Positions 1 through 8,921 of a DNA stretch of 64,000 nt are shown here, piece after piece (the first letter of the stretch is position 1; each line of letters begins with the position of its first letter). The stretch is from JAGRKR01 sp041397725 (GTDB lineage: Bacteria; Pseudomonadota; Alphaproteobacteria; Rhizobiales; Hyphomicrobiaceae). A program made the translations under genes and the position numbers. The DNA is taken from the NCBI GenBank assembly GCA_041397725.1, contig JAWKVZ010000002.1:310001-374000 (forward strand). The letters are read 5' to 3'. The notes beneath the pieces are model-generated. The model did not search any database. It was not told where the DNA came from and worked only from the letters and a program-made list of their open reading frames with translations.

Positions 1-1
1 C

Positions 2-271
2 GGCAACGACGACCCGCTGGGGGCCTGGCTGGTGCAGGGGTGCGCGCCGGTGTTCGCGCGTCAGACCGGCTGCCGGCGGATGCGCAAGCTGCTGGTCGCG
101 ATCGGCCCGGCGAAGCACGGCAGTCTGCTCGAGTTCGACAGCGCGGCGGCGCGGGATGCCTTCGAAGGTGAGCTGGCCCGTGACGAGCGCACGCGCGAAG
201 TGCGCAGCGTCTGCAGCCTCAAGGGCGGAACGCCGCTCGTCGGCAGCCGCATCTGGCCACCGGTCGGCTGA
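2..271 (+). CDS. hypothetical protein, C-terminal fragment
   Basis: The reading frame is open from the first bases of the window to a TGA at 269-271, so this is the 3' part of a gene that starts upstream. About 89 residues are visible. They contain three cysteines (in QGCAP, TGCRR and SVCSL) and end in GSRIWPPVG. I do not recognise the family and see no signal peptide or membrane segment in this part. It converges on the mutase gene on the opposite strand, with 27 bases between the stops. Confidence 0.5.
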   Translation, partial: GNDDPLGAWLVQGCAPVFARQTGCRRMRKLLVAIGPAKHGSLLEFDSAAARDAFEGELARDERTREVRSVCSLKGGTPLVGSRIWPPVG

Positions 272-298
272 CCTCGCCTCCGCAGTGCCGGGCGCGGT

Positions 299-2191
299 TC
301 AGGCCGCGATGGCGAGCAGGCGATGCAATTCGCCGAGAGTGGTCACGGCATCCATGCCCGCGGCGACGACGTGGGTCATGCCGGCAGCCTCGAGCGCCGG
401 CGCCAGCGCCCCCGGCCGGCCAGCGAACAGGATGTGGCGGGCGCCCGCAGCCTTCAGTGCCTCCACGGCGGCGACGGCGTCGCGGGCATAGACCTCGTCG
501 CTCGAGCAGATGGCAACCATGCTGGCGCCACTCGCCTTGAAGGCATCGGCTGCCGCAGCTGGCGTCGCGAAGCCGTCATTGAGCGGCGCGGCGATGCCGC
601 CGGCAGCGAGGAAATTGCTGGTCCAGGTCGCGCGCGGCGTGAAGTCGGCGGGCGTGCCGAGGTTGGCGAGGAAGACGGTCGCGGCCGCACCTCGGCGTTC
701 GGCGTGCCTGTCGGCGGCATCGCGCAGGGCCTCGAAGGGCTCCGCCAGTCGCGATCGCACCAGACGCCTTGTGGTGGCGCCCGTGCTGTTGACGGGCAGC
801 GGCGAGGGCCAGGGCGTAACCGTAACGCCGTCGTCGCCGAGCCGTGGGAACGCGGAGCTGCCCGTCAGCGGCAGCTTGCCCCGCGCGATGTCCCGCGCGC
901 GTGCCGCGGCGGTGGTCGCGATCTCGTCCTGGAGGCGGCCGCTTTCGAGCACGCTTGCCATGCCGCCCTGGCGCTCGATGTCCTGGAACAGCGCCCAGGC
1001 CTTGTGCGCCAGCGTGTCCGTCAGGGTCTCGACGTACCAGGAGCCGCCGGCGGGATCGGCAACCCGGCCGAGCGAGGATTCTTCCTGGAGCACGAGCTGG
1101 GTATTGCGCGCGATGCGCCGGGCGAAAGCGTCGGCGCGCCCGAGTGCGTGCGTGAAAGGCAGCACCGTAATGGAATCGGCGCCGGCCATGGCGGCGGCGG
1201 CGCAGGCGATCGTCGTGCGCAGCATGTTGACCCAGGGATCCCGCTTGGCCAGCATGCGCCAGGATGTCGTGGCGGCGAGGCGGACGTGCGCCGCCGCCGG
1301 ACCGGCCGCGGCCGCATCGGCAATGCGCCAGACGAGGCGCCGCGCCGCGCGCAGCTTGGCAATCGTGAGGAACTGGTCGGCATCGGCCGAGAGCGCCACC
1401 GCCGTCTTGGCGAGCACGTCCTCGGGCGCCAGGCCGCGCGCCTCGCCGGCCCGCAGGTAGGCGACGAGCGTCGCCAGCATGGCGGCGAGTTCCTGCGCTT
1501 CGCTGGCGCCGGCGTCGTGGTAGGGGCGGCCATCGGCGAGCAGCGCCGTGACGTCGGGGAAGGGCCGCGCCTCGTCAACGAGGCGCACGGCGATGTCCAC
1601 CGCCCGCCCGATCGGATGGTAGAGCGCGCCGGTGGCGGCGAGCGTGCCGAGCGGATCGGCGTTGAAGGCGCCCTTGCGGTCCGTCGCGGCGATCTTGCGC
1701 TCGCCCCAGAGCCCGAGCAGCAGCCCGGCACCGTCCGGGTAGATGTCGCCCGGCTCGAGCGCGATCGGGCAGATCGCGAGATCGACGGACGCCAGCGCTT
1801 CGGCGAGATCCGGCGCGCGCGGCGGCAGGCCGATCTGGCCGGGAGCCTCGAGCCGCAGCGACAGCGAGGTCACGCCGCCTTCGAGGTCCGCGATGACGGC
1901 CTCGGCCAGCCGGCGGGCCTCCGTCTCGACGTGGAGCTGGCGGATGTCCCAGCCGCCGGCGGGCGGCGTCGCGGTGCGTCCGCGCGTGAATGGTGCTTCG
2001 CCGGGCAGTCCGGCCGCCGCGCCCGCCGGGACGGCATCGCGCGTATAAAGCGGCTCGATGCGCAGGCCGTCGATCGTGTGGGAGACGAGGCGCTTCTCGA
2101 AGTCCTCGCCCTTCAGTGCCTTGGCGACGATGGCGAGCCACGCCTCGCGGGTCACAGGCTCGAAATCCTTGGCGAGCTCGCGTTCGCTCAT
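299..2191 (-). CDS. mutA: methylmalonyl-CoA mutase small (beta) subunit
   Basis: The 630-residue product matches the small subunit of heterodimeric methylmalonyl-CoA mutase, which pairs with the cobalamin-binding large subunit to interconvert methylmalonyl-CoA and succinyl-CoA in propionate catabolism. The N-terminal two thirds is the TIM-barrel substrate domain (PPAGGWDIRQLH near residue 75; GGSWYVETLTD near 380). The C-terminal Rossmann-like part (about 500-630) lacks the DxHxxG cobalamin-binding motif, as expected for this subunit. The start is ATG after a weak ribosome site. The usual partner mutB is not on either side: the next gene downstream is convergent, and a divergent ATPase gene lies upstream. 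The partner must be encoded elsewhere. Confidence 0.9.
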   Translation of the reverse strand: MSERELAKDFEPVTREAWLAIVAKALKGEDFEKRLVSHTIDGLRIEPLYTRDAVPAGAAAGLPGEAPFTRGRTATPPAGGWDIRQLHVETEARRLAEAVIADLEGGVTSLSLRLEAPGQIGLPPRAPDLAEALASVDLAICPIALEPGDIYPDGAGLLLGLWGERKIAATDRKGAFNADPLGTLAATGALYHPIGRAVDIAVRLVDEARPFPDVTALLADGRPYHDAGASEAQELAAMLATLVAYLRAGEARGLAPEDVLAKTAVALSADADQFLTIAKLRAARRLVWRIADAAAAGPAAAHVRLAATTSWRMLAKRDPWVNMLRTTIACAAAAMAGADSITVLPFTHALGRADAFARRIARNTQLVLQEESSLGRVADPAGGSWYVETLTDTLAHKAWALFQDIERQGGMASVLESGRLQDEIATTAAARARDIARGKLPLTGSSAFPRLGDDGVTVTPWPSPLPVNSTGATTRRLVRSRLAEPFEALRDAADRHAERRGAAATVFLANLGTPADFTPRATWTSNFLAAGGIAAPLNDGFATPAAAADAFKASGASMVAICSSDEVYARDAVAAVEALKAAGARHILFAGRPGALAPALEAAGMTHVVAAGMDAVTTLGELHRLLAIAA

Positions 2192-2574
2192 GACCGACGT
2201 CCATCCTCTCTGCGTCTTGCGTCGTTGTCTTGCCCCTTAGCTACTCCTTCGCGCCCGCGAGGGGAATGGGGCATTCGTGGCAAGCGACCCGGCTAGGACG
2301 CCGCGCGCAAGGGGGGGCTTGCGGCCGATTTCCACAACTCCTTCCGGGACGCCTTCGCAACGCTCACGCAACAGTCTGCCATGAAAGCGTTTTTTGGAAA
2401 GTGGCAGGGGCAACCGTCGTTTGCAAATGACTGCCGGTCGTGTCAAGAGCAGGAGGGTGCCGGAGGGTGCCGAGTCGGGAAGGGGCAGCCGATCTCCGGT
2501 TGCACCGCTTCGGGCGTAGGGGTCCCGCACGGCTATGGCGGGAGAGGCAGGCCAGCCTTTGGCAGAGGACGCAC
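2192..2574. other. divergent intergenic region
   Basis: This 383-base gap separates the divergent mutA and DUF853 genes and must carry both promoters. I see no convincing gene. A short direct repeat of GGAGGGTGCC lies at about 2451-2471. The stretch around 2385-2400 is locally T-rich. No operator could be named. Confidence 0.4.
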
Positions 2575-4074
2575 ATGAGCGATCAGAACTCGGTTTTCGT
2601 CGGTGCGAGCACCAAGCCTGAGCGCTTGCTGCTAAAATTCGCCAACCGGCACGGTCTCATCACGGGCGCCACCGGCACCGGCAAGACGGTGTCGCTGCAG
2701 ATCCTCGCCGAGGGGTTCTCCCGGTTCGGCGTGCCGGTCTTCTGCGCCGACGTGAAGACGGATCTCTCCGGCATTGCCATGGCCGGCGTCACCAAGGACT
2801 TTCTGGAGAAGCGCGCCAAGGACGTCGGCCTCACCGACTATGCCTATGGCGCGAACCCGACCGTGTTCTGGGATCTCGTGACGGCCGACGGCGCCGAGGG
2901 GCATCCCATCCGCGCCAAGGTCTCGACCATGGGTGCGCTGCTCCTGTCGCGGCTGATGGAGCTCAACGAGGTGCAGGAAGGCATCCTCAACATCGTCTTC
3001 CGCGTGGCGCGGGACGAGGGGCTGGAGATCATCGACCTGCCGGATCTGCGCGCGATGGTCGGCAATATCGCCGAGCGCTCGGACGAGATCCGCACGCAAT
3101 ACGGCAACGTGGCCAAGACCTCGGTCGGCGCCATCCAGCGCCGTCTGCTCGTGCTGGAGGAGCAGGGCGCCAACGAGTTCTTCGGCGAGCCGGAGCTCGA
3201 CATCAAGGACTTCATGCGGCGGGCGACGGACGGTCGAGGCTACATCAACGTGCTCGCGGCCGAAAAGCTCATGAAGACGCCGCGGCTCTATTCGACCTTC
3301 CTGCTCTGGATGCTCTCTCAGCTTTTCGAGAAGCTGCCCGAGGTGGGCGATCCCGAGAAGCCCAACCTCGTGTTCTTCTTCGACGAGGCGCATCTCCTGT
3401 TCGATCAGGCGCCCAAGGCGCTGCTGGACGAGATCGAGCGCGTCACGCGCCTCATCCGTTCGAAGGGCGTCGGCGTCTACTACGTGACGCAGAACCCGCT
3501 CGACGTGCCGGACACGGTGTCCGCCCAGCTCGGCAATCGCATCCAGCACGCCCTGCGCGCCTATACGCCGCGCGAGCAGAAGGCGGTGCGCGCGGCGGCC
3601 TCGACCTTCCGGCCCAACCCCGACATCGATACCGAGCGCGCGATCATGGAGCTCGGCGTCGGCGAGGCGCTCGTCTCGCTGCTGGAGAACAAGGGCGAGC
3701 CGTCGATGGTCCAGCGCACGCTGATCCGCCCGCCGTGCTCGCGTCTCGGCCCGGTGACGCCGGAAGAGCGCCGTCAGCTCATCCAGTCGAGCCCGATCTT
3801 CGGCAAGTACGAGGACCGCATCGAGCGGGAATCCGCCGCCGAGATCCTCGAGAAGCGCGCCAAGGAGGCCGAGGCGGCACAGAAGGCCGAGGAGGAAGCC
3901 ACCAAGGCCGAGGAGGAGAAGAAGTCGGGTCCGGGAAGCATCCTCAGCGACATGATCACCGGCGGTGGCGGCAAGCGACAATCGGTCGGCGAGGCGTTCA
4001 CCAAATCGCTGATGCGCTCGTTCGCCTCGAACATCGGCCGCATTCTCGTGCGCGTGCTCACGGGGCGGCGTTGA
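2575..4074 (+). CDS. HerA/VirB4-like ATPase, DUF853 family (YjgR type)
   Basis: The 499-residue protein has Walker A GATGTGKT at residues 31-38 and a Walker B strand ending in FFFDEAH near 265, followed by a sensor stretch YYVTQNP. It belongs to the DUF853 branch of HerA-type P-loop ATPases, whose cellular role is not established. Residues about 415-450 form a charged Glu/Lys/Ala coiled coil, followed by a glycine-rich linker (GGGGKR) and a basic C-terminus. An in-frame upstream start at 2440 would add 45 Arg-rich residues. I chose ATG 2575 because it has a purine-rich ribosome site (AGAGGA) and the family begins just before this point. It is a single gene. Confidence 0.85.
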   Translation: MSDQNSVFVGASTKPERLLLKFANRHGLITGATGTGKTVSLQILAEGFSRFGVPVFCADVKTDLSGIAMAGVTKDFLEKRAKDVGLTDYAYGANPTVFWDLVTADGAEGHPIRAKVSTMGALLLSRLMELNEVQEGILNIVFRVARDEGLEIIDLPDLRAMVGNIAERSDEIRTQYGNVAKTSVGAIQRRLLVLEEQGANEFFGEPELDIKDFMRRATDGRGYINVLAAEKLMKTPRLYSTFLLWMLSQLFEKLPEVGDPEKPNLVFFFDEAHLLFDQAPKALLDEIERVTRLIRSKGVGVYYVTQNPLDVPDTVSAQLGNRIQHALRAYTPREQKAVRAAASTFRPNPDIDTERAIMELGVGEALVSLLENKGEPSMVQRTLIRPPCSRLGPVTPEERRQLIQSSPIFGKYEDRIERESAAEILEKRAKEAEAAQKAEEEATKAEEEKKSGPGSILSDMITGGGGKRQSVGEAFTKSLMRSFASNIGRILVRVLTGRR

Positions 4075-4083
4075 GGCGCCACG

Positions 4084-4099
4084 CTTGACCGGGGTCAAG
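4084..4099. promoter_or_regulatory. palindromic Crp/Fnr-type operator candidate
   Basis: CTTGACCGGGGTCAAG is a perfect 7-bp inverted repeat around a GG centre. It lies 62 bases upstream of the cytochrome c start codon and just after the stop of the DUF853 gene. TTGAC-N4-GTCAA is a variant of the FNR/FixK half-site spacing TTGAT-N4-ATCAA. There is no T-tract, so a terminator is less likely. The binding protein is inferred, not shown. Confidence 0.4.
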
Positions 4100-4161
4100 A
4101 CCGTCCGTGTGGCGAGCGTGTAGCGTTACCGGAATTGGTGCGGGCCGAAGGCGAAGCAGGC

Positions 4162-4497
4162 ATGACCGTCCAAATGACACGTATCGTGAAAACCACCGCT
4201 CTGGTGGTCGTGGCGCTTGTGGCGTCAGCGACGCTGGCGCGTGCGCAGTCGCCCGGGAGCAAGGGACGCGACCTGCTGACGGCGAACTGTGCCAACTGCC
4301 ACGCCGTCGGGCGGCAGGGGGCGAGCAAGCTTCCGGCGGCGGTGCCGTTTCGTGTCATCGCCAAGCGCTATCCGCCCGCGAACCTCGCGGAGGCCCTGGC
4401 AGAGGGGATCGTGACGGGGCATCCGGGCATGCCACAGTTCACGTTCACGCCCGAGGAGATCGGCAATATCCTCACGTACCTCGAGAGCCTGAGGTAG
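4162..4497 (+). CDS. periplasmic class I c-type cytochrome
   Basis: This is a 111-residue secreted mono-heme cytochrome c. Residues 1-28 form a Sec signal peptide (basic start, hydrophobic TTALVVVALVASATLA, cleavage near ARAQ). Heme attachment is CANCH at 43-47. A likely distal methionine lies in GHPGMPQF near 95, and the C-terminal helix ends ILTYLESLR. It probably carries electrons between a dehydrogenase or bc1-type complex and a terminal acceptor, but no partner gene is adjacent. The start could also be the ATG 12 bases further in. The palindrome at 4084-4099 suggests oxygen- or redox-linked control. Confidence 0.85.
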   Translation: MTVQMTRIVKTTALVVVALVASATLARAQSPGSKGRDLLTANCANCHAVGRQGASKLPAAVPFRVIAKRYPPANLAEALAEGIVTGHPGMPQFTFTPEEIGNILTYLESLR

Positions 4498-4567
4498 CAC
4501 CCGCCATCGGTCGCCACCGCGCCGCAGGCGCGACGGCGCCAGACGATCGCATGGGGCGGTTTGCGGT

Positions 4568-5227
4568 TCAGCGGGCGCTTGCCGACCCCGCGCCGGTCGG
4601 GCAGGCCACGCCCGTGCCGCCGAGTCCGCAATAGCCGTGAGGGACCTTGGCGAGGTACTGCTGGTGGTAGTCCTCGGCGAAGTAGAACTCGGGCGCCGGC
4701 AGGATCTCGGTCGTGATGGTGCCAAATCCTTTCGCCTGCAAAGCCGCCTGATAGGCCTCGCGAGAGGCTTCCGCCGCCGCCTGATGGGTCGCGTCGTAGA
4801 CGTAGATGCCGGAGCGATACTGCGTGCCGATATCGTTGCCCTGCCGCATACCCTGGGTCGGATCATGGCTCTCCCAGAATACCCTGAGCAATTCGGCGTA
4901 GCTCACCTTGGCGGGGTCGAATACGACCAGCACGACCTCGTTGTGGCCCGTGCGGCCGCTGCACACCTCCTCGTAGGTCGGATTGCGCGTGTGCCCGGCC
5001 GCATAGCCGACGGCGGTCACGTGCACGCCGGGAACCATCCAGAACCGTCTCTCGGCGCCCCAGAAGCAGCCCAGGCCGAACATGGCTCGCGCCGAGCCTT
5101 CGGGGTATGGTCCCTTGAGCGGCGCGCCCGACAGGAAATGGCGCTCTGCCGTGGCAATGGGCGTGGCGCGCCCGGGCAGTGCATCGGCGGCGGAGGGAAT
5201 CTCGATCTTGCGTCTCGAGAACAGCAT
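4568..5227 (-). CDS. msrA: peptide-methionine (S)-S-oxide reductase
   Basis: The 219-residue enzyme reduces methionine-S-sulfoxide in oxidised proteins. The family signature GLGCFWGAE carries the catalytic Cys54, and GYAAGHTRNPTYEEVCSGRTGHNE follows as in canonical MsrA. The C-terminal tail GYCGLGGTGVACP supplies candidate resolving cysteines. The N-terminal extension of about 45 residues (FSRRKIEIPSAADALPGR) is common in alphaproteobacterial MsrA. I chose ATG 5227 over an in-frame start 66 bases upstream, because family similarity begins here. The gene is convergent with the cytochrome c gene. Confidence 0.93.
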   Translation of the reverse strand: MLFSRRKIEIPSAADALPGRATPIATAERHFLSGAPLKGPYPEGSARAMFGLGCFWGAERRFWMVPGVHVTAVGYAAGHTRNPTYEEVCSGRTGHNEVVLVVFDPAKVSYAELLRVFWESHDPTQGMRQGNDIGTQYRSGIYVYDATHQAAAEASREAYQAALQAKGFGTITTEILPAPEFYFAEDYHQQYLAKVPHGYCGLGGTGVACPTGAGSASAR

Positions 5228-5364
5228 GGCTTCACCCTGGCAAGCGGTTGGATGACCGGCATATAGTGTCACGGAGCGCCTTCGGCAGCTCACAATCGCC
5301 TGATGCCGGCGGCTTCGGCGGAAGTGGGTGCGCCGGCAGACATGGGATCGACGCGGAGGCTAGC

Positions 5365-6204
5365 ATGAGCAGCAGAGCCGACACAGCCCCTTCGACCGAC
5401 ATTGCTGCGATGCTCGGCCCCCGCGCGGGCGAGGCTGATGGCCGGCCGGGGCCCGTCGTCGAGGGCGGACGCCCGAAAGCGACGCCGACGTCATGGCCGC
5501 GCGAGGTCTACGAGGCGGGCGGCGGGCGCAAGACCGCGCTTTCGTTCGTCGTTCTGCTGCTGCTGCCGTTCGCCGCCAGCATTGCGCCGATGCTCTACAT
5601 GCGCCTCACGCGCCAGCTCTGGCTCGGGACGGTCGGTCTGGGCGTGCTGGGCCTGGCGCTCGGGATCATCATGACCCTGCTGATCATCCAGCTCGCCGCG
5701 GCGCTGCGGTTGCGGATCGTGCTTGGCGAGAGGGCGGTTTCGCTGCGCCTGCCGGTGGCGCGTGGCGCGACCCCGCTGCTGCGATTCAAGAGCTACGAGG
5801 TGCCCTACGACGAGATCCTCGCGGTGGAGACGCGCCGGGAGGTCTATGGCGGCAAGGTCGCGCCCGTGTTGATGCGGGCGACCCGCATTGTCACGCGGTC
5901 GGGCGACAAGATCGTGCTTGGTCACTACAACGAGCACGATCCCGATGTTTCGCTGCCCTACGACAAGATCGCCCACAGGATCGCGGAGCGAGCGGAGATC
6001 AAGGTCGCCGACTTCGGTACGGTCCGCCGCGCCGCCCACCAGAAGCTGCTCGGCCTGGTCGGCGACAGCGAGCGGATGCCCGAGAGCGAAATCGAGGAAC
6101 TCAATCGTGGTCATGCCCGCTTCATGCGGGGGCTGATCCTCGTCCTCTGCGCGCTCGTGGCTTTCGGCATCCTCTCGGATGTCTTCCTCGCCAAAGGCGG
6201 CTAG
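5365..6204 (+). CDS. hypothetical integral membrane protein
   Basis: The 279-residue product has a Pro/Gly-rich cytoplasmic start, two adjacent membrane segments (about 57-77 and 87-112) and a third at the C-terminus (about 253-275). Between them lies a soluble region of about 130 residues with a PH-like strand pattern (FKSYEVPYDEILAVETRREVY). ATG 5365 is preceded by GGAGG at 5355-5359. I do not recognise a named family. The arrangement resembles bacterial membrane proteins with a PH-type domain, but that is inference. Confidence 0.75.
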   Translation: MSSRADTAPSTDIAAMLGPRAGEADGRPGPVVEGGRPKATPTSWPREVYEAGGGRKTALSFVVLLLLPFAASIAPMLYMRLTRQLWLGTVGLGVLGLALGIIMTLLIIQLAAALRLRIVLGERAVSLRLPVARGATPLLRFKSYEVPYDEILAVETRREVYGGKVAPVLMRATRIVTRSGDKIVLGHYNEHDPDVSLPYDKIAHRIAERAEIKVADFGTVRRAAHQKLLGLVGDSERMPESEIEELNRGHARFMRGLILVLCALVAFGILSDVFLAKGG

Positions 6205-6353
6205 CAGGCGCAGGTTCGGGCCTGATGGGCCGGGTTTTATCTCGCCGTGAGCGCGGATTGGCGTGCTCCGGAGCGGCCTACGCGCGCTCGCGCAAGGCTT
6301 CGGCGTCGCCAGTCAGGCGGCGATCCAGCGCGTCGACGAGGGGAGGCGCGCCA

Positions 6354-7328
6354 TCAGGCGCGATCGATTTCCTGGTCGAGCTCCCACATCTCTTCCTTGA
6401 CGCGGACATCGGCGAGGATGCGATCGATCACGAGGCAGGTTCTGCGGAACAGGTCCGAGCCAGCGCGGTAATCGGCAGGAGCGAAGAAATCGCAGCGCCC
6501 CGCCTTGAACAGGTCGACGCACTTCTCGCGATCACGGCCCGGCGGGTGGACGGCGATTGCATGGCCGCCGTTCTTGCGCATGACCGCCATGGACGGCACG
6601 TCGGTCTCACCATCACCGAAATAGATCATGTTGGCGAAGGGGATGGGCCGCGCCGTCTCCGGCATGTGGCTGTTGATCGATTCCCCGAGGTCCTCGATGC
6701 CCTTGTTGATCCGGAACAGGTACTGCGTCTTGCCGGTGTCGGTGATGACGCGCTTCGGGTAGGGCAGGTCATAGGCGTCGAAGTAATACTCGGAGGCGAA
6801 CACGTTGTGGAAGCGAGGGTAGATCGGTGTGCCCTCGATGATCTCTGTCAGACCCGACGAGATGAGATAATGGCGCAGCGTGATGTCCGAACCCAGGGCA
6901 TGGGAGGCGACATAGCCGCCAATCGTGTCGAACCAGGTGGCCACGCCGGCGAACAGCTCCACGTCACGTCCGAGCGCTACGAGTTGCTCGCGATCGATGC
7001 GGATGCCCCGCTCCTTGGCCTTCCTGTACATCAGGTGCATGTAGGTGATGAGGCTGTCGGCCTTCTCGCGGCGTGCGCGCGCGTTGGCCTCGGTCCAGAA
7101 CGCCTTCGGGTCCTCGCCGATGGCCGGGAGGAACGTATACTCCTGCATCGGCTTGGGCGAGAGCGTGCCATCGAAGTCGTAGACGAGCGCCAGTATCGTC
7201 TTGTCGAAGCTTCGCGGCGCCTTGCGTCCTGCTCTGGCAGGAGCGGCGGCACGCGCGCGGCGCTTGTCGGGAGCCGACACGGCGCCCTTGGCTCCGGCGC
7301 GACGCGGCTTGCCGCGAAGTTTTGTCAT
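6354..7328 (-). CDS. HAD-superfamily phosphatase-like protein
   Basis: This 324-residue protein starts with about 40 Lys/Arg/Ala-rich residues. Motif I of HAD hydrolases follows, DFDGTLS (nucleophile Asp51, general acid Asp53). Motif II is the Ser in YLISSGL near 165, and motif III/IV is FGDGETDVPSM near 255. The residues needed for phosphoryl transfer are therefore present, but the substrate is unknown. ATG 7328 was chosen over an upstream in-frame start because it leaves a normal leader. It lies 160 bases from the XRE regulator, which reads in the same direction. Confidence 0.8.
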   Translation of the reverse strand: MTKLRGKPRRAGAKGAVSAPDKRRARAAAPARAGRKAPRSFDKTILALVYDFDGTLSPKPMQEYTFLPAIGEDPKAFWTEANARARREKADSLITYMHLMYRKAKERGIRIDREQLVALGRDVELFAGVATWFDTIGGYVASHALGSDITLRHYLISSGLTEIIEGTPIYPRFHNVFASEYYFDAYDLPYPKRVITDTGKTQYLFRINKGIEDLGESINSHMPETARPIPFANMIYFGDGETDVPSMAVMRKNGGHAIAVHPPGRDREKCVDLFKAGRCDFFAPADYRAGSDLFRRTCLVIDRILADVRVKEEMWELDQEIDRA

Positions 7329-7488
7329 GGGCTGAGCACCTCGAACTCGAATGATGACGCCTGCGAAGCCCTGGCGCTGCAAAGCGCCAGCGGTCGTTCC
7401 GCTGAAGCTACATCACGTGATTCGTTGTCTCAATCATGGCCGTGCGGCGGCGGATCTCCGGGCGACGGCAGGGCGGCGGCCCGCACGC

Positions 7489-7863
7489 TCAGAGAATGCC
7501 CGATGCCTGCCATTTCTTGAGTATGCCCTTGAGCACGTCGATCTCGTGTTTCGATATCGAGGTGAGCGGATCGCGTTCGCCATCGCGATCGAAAGCTTCC
7601 GGCAGGAGTCCGCCGTGAGGCGCGTCGCTGGTGGCTTGCATCAGGAAAAGTGCGTTTGGCGAAACCTTTAATGTTTCGCAGATTCTTATGATCAGGGAAA
7701 TGTCCGGCTCTGTTTCCGCGCGTTCGTATCGCGTGTACCTGTTCTCGTCGATGCCCAGGCGATCCGCCATCTCGCGTGCGGTATTGATGCCACGATAGGC
7801 TCTGAGCGTCCTGAGGCGCTTTGCAAAGGCCTTGCGGGCTTCGGGCGGTGATTTGGCGGACAT
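7489..7863 (-). CDS. XRE-family HTH transcriptional regulator
   Basis: The 124-residue protein carries a Cro/C1-type helix-turn-helix at about residues 13-70 (FAKRLRTLRAYRGINTAREM, then DENRYTRYERAETEPDISLI). The tail of about 50 residues may be a dimerisation or ligand segment. The gene has visibly lower GC than its neighbours, and so does the gene-free DNA upstream of it, which suggests acquired DNA. Its target is unknown. It reads toward the HAD gene. Confidence 0.8.
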   Translation of the reverse strand: MSAKSPPEARKAFAKRLRTLRAYRGINTAREMADRLGIDENRYTRYERAETEPDISLIIRICETLKVSPNALFLMQATSDAPHGGLLPEAFDRDGERDPLTSISKHEIDVLKGILKKWQASGIL

Positions 7864-8921
7864 GTCTGGCTATCTCATCTTTCTTCTTGTGTCAGCGCAC
7901 GCGGAATACTCTCGAGAGAGGCGAGCGAAACAGCCGAACCGAATTCCGGTCGGTGATTTGTCGATACGCTGCTCACATTTTGCAATAAATGATTTGCGCC
8001 TGAGTGATTGCAGTCCGTCGTCGGCTGCTTTGAAAATATTTGATAAAGTTACTTCGAAATGAAAGGCGCATTCTTTCTCCGTATCTGCGGAAAAGGGGAT
8101 GCCTGGAAATTTTGTCGTGGCCTCTGAATAAGGCCAAGTGTTCCGCGTACGGGTCTGTGGCGTGCGGGCAGCCACGCAAATTTCGCCGGTACCGGCTGCG
8201 CGACGACGGTTCGGCATTGATCTTGATATGGGAGATCGCCGTATGCTGCGGCGCACGCCCGGCGCATGCACAGCCGAGCTGAGGAGCCGGTGGCTCGCGA
8301 GCTCATTGCAGAGCATTGGCGCGTGACGAGGCTGTCGTGTCATATGCAGCCCTGGGATTGCCGGTCGATCAAAGTCACTAACCTGTTTCCACGTCAGCTT
8401 CGCGAAGACTTAGTCACGGCCTAAGCCTGCTGCTAGCCTTTGCGCCGACGATGCCGATGGGGCGCACGCTTGACGCGAGACGAACCCGAAGCCTGAGTAC
8501 GCGGCTGGGGGACGTTGCGTATCCTGAGACGGCCGCGCCAGTGGTCGATGGGCGGTCTCATCTTCAATGGAACGCGTTAGCGAACGCGCCGACCATACGA
8601 CACTATGCCGAGCAGTTTCAAGACTTTGAGGGAACAACTGAATTCCCTGGCGAAGAGCAAATCATCCGAAGGCGGATCAACAAGCTCTTCCGGGTGCGGT
8701 TCGAGTCGCGGTGCTTCCCGAGCGGGATCAAGAGGTTGAGGGTGCCCCGGGTGGTTGTGTCGAGGGCAATCCAGGGCGCAGCAGGTTGTGCAAACTGTTG
8801 CAATTCTGCGGCATGTCTGCAGGAGATTATCAGGGTGTGTGCGCAACATCGCTGTACGCCGCAATGCCAGCGCCATGAGTGGGCTCGTGGGGAGTGCTCC
8901 GCCGTGTTCGCACAAGAGCGC
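7864..8921. other. gene-poor interval
   Basis: About 1.06 kb without a gene I can support. The first 250 bases (to about 8110) are AT-richer than the surroundings. Several open frames on both strands have no ribosome site and unnatural composition. One Ser-rich 44-codon frame at 8605-8739 lacks a ribosome site too. The interval may hold the XRE promoter and decayed DNA. I found no tRNA-like fold and no obvious terminator. Confidence 0.4.

Noticed and set aside
323..2296. A 657-codon plus-strand frame opposite mutA
   Set aside because: It is an antisense shadow of a clearly recognisable methylmalonyl-CoA mutase subunit.
4084..4099. The palindrome as a terminator for the DUF853 gene
   Set aside because: The stem is only 7 bp with a 2-base centre and no T-tract; position and symmetry fit an operator better.
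8605..8739. Short Ser/Gly-rich frame beginning MPSSFKTLREQLNSLAKSK
   Set aside because: There is no ribosome-binding site and no recognisable similarity; low-complexity Ser/Gly composition arises easily by chance.
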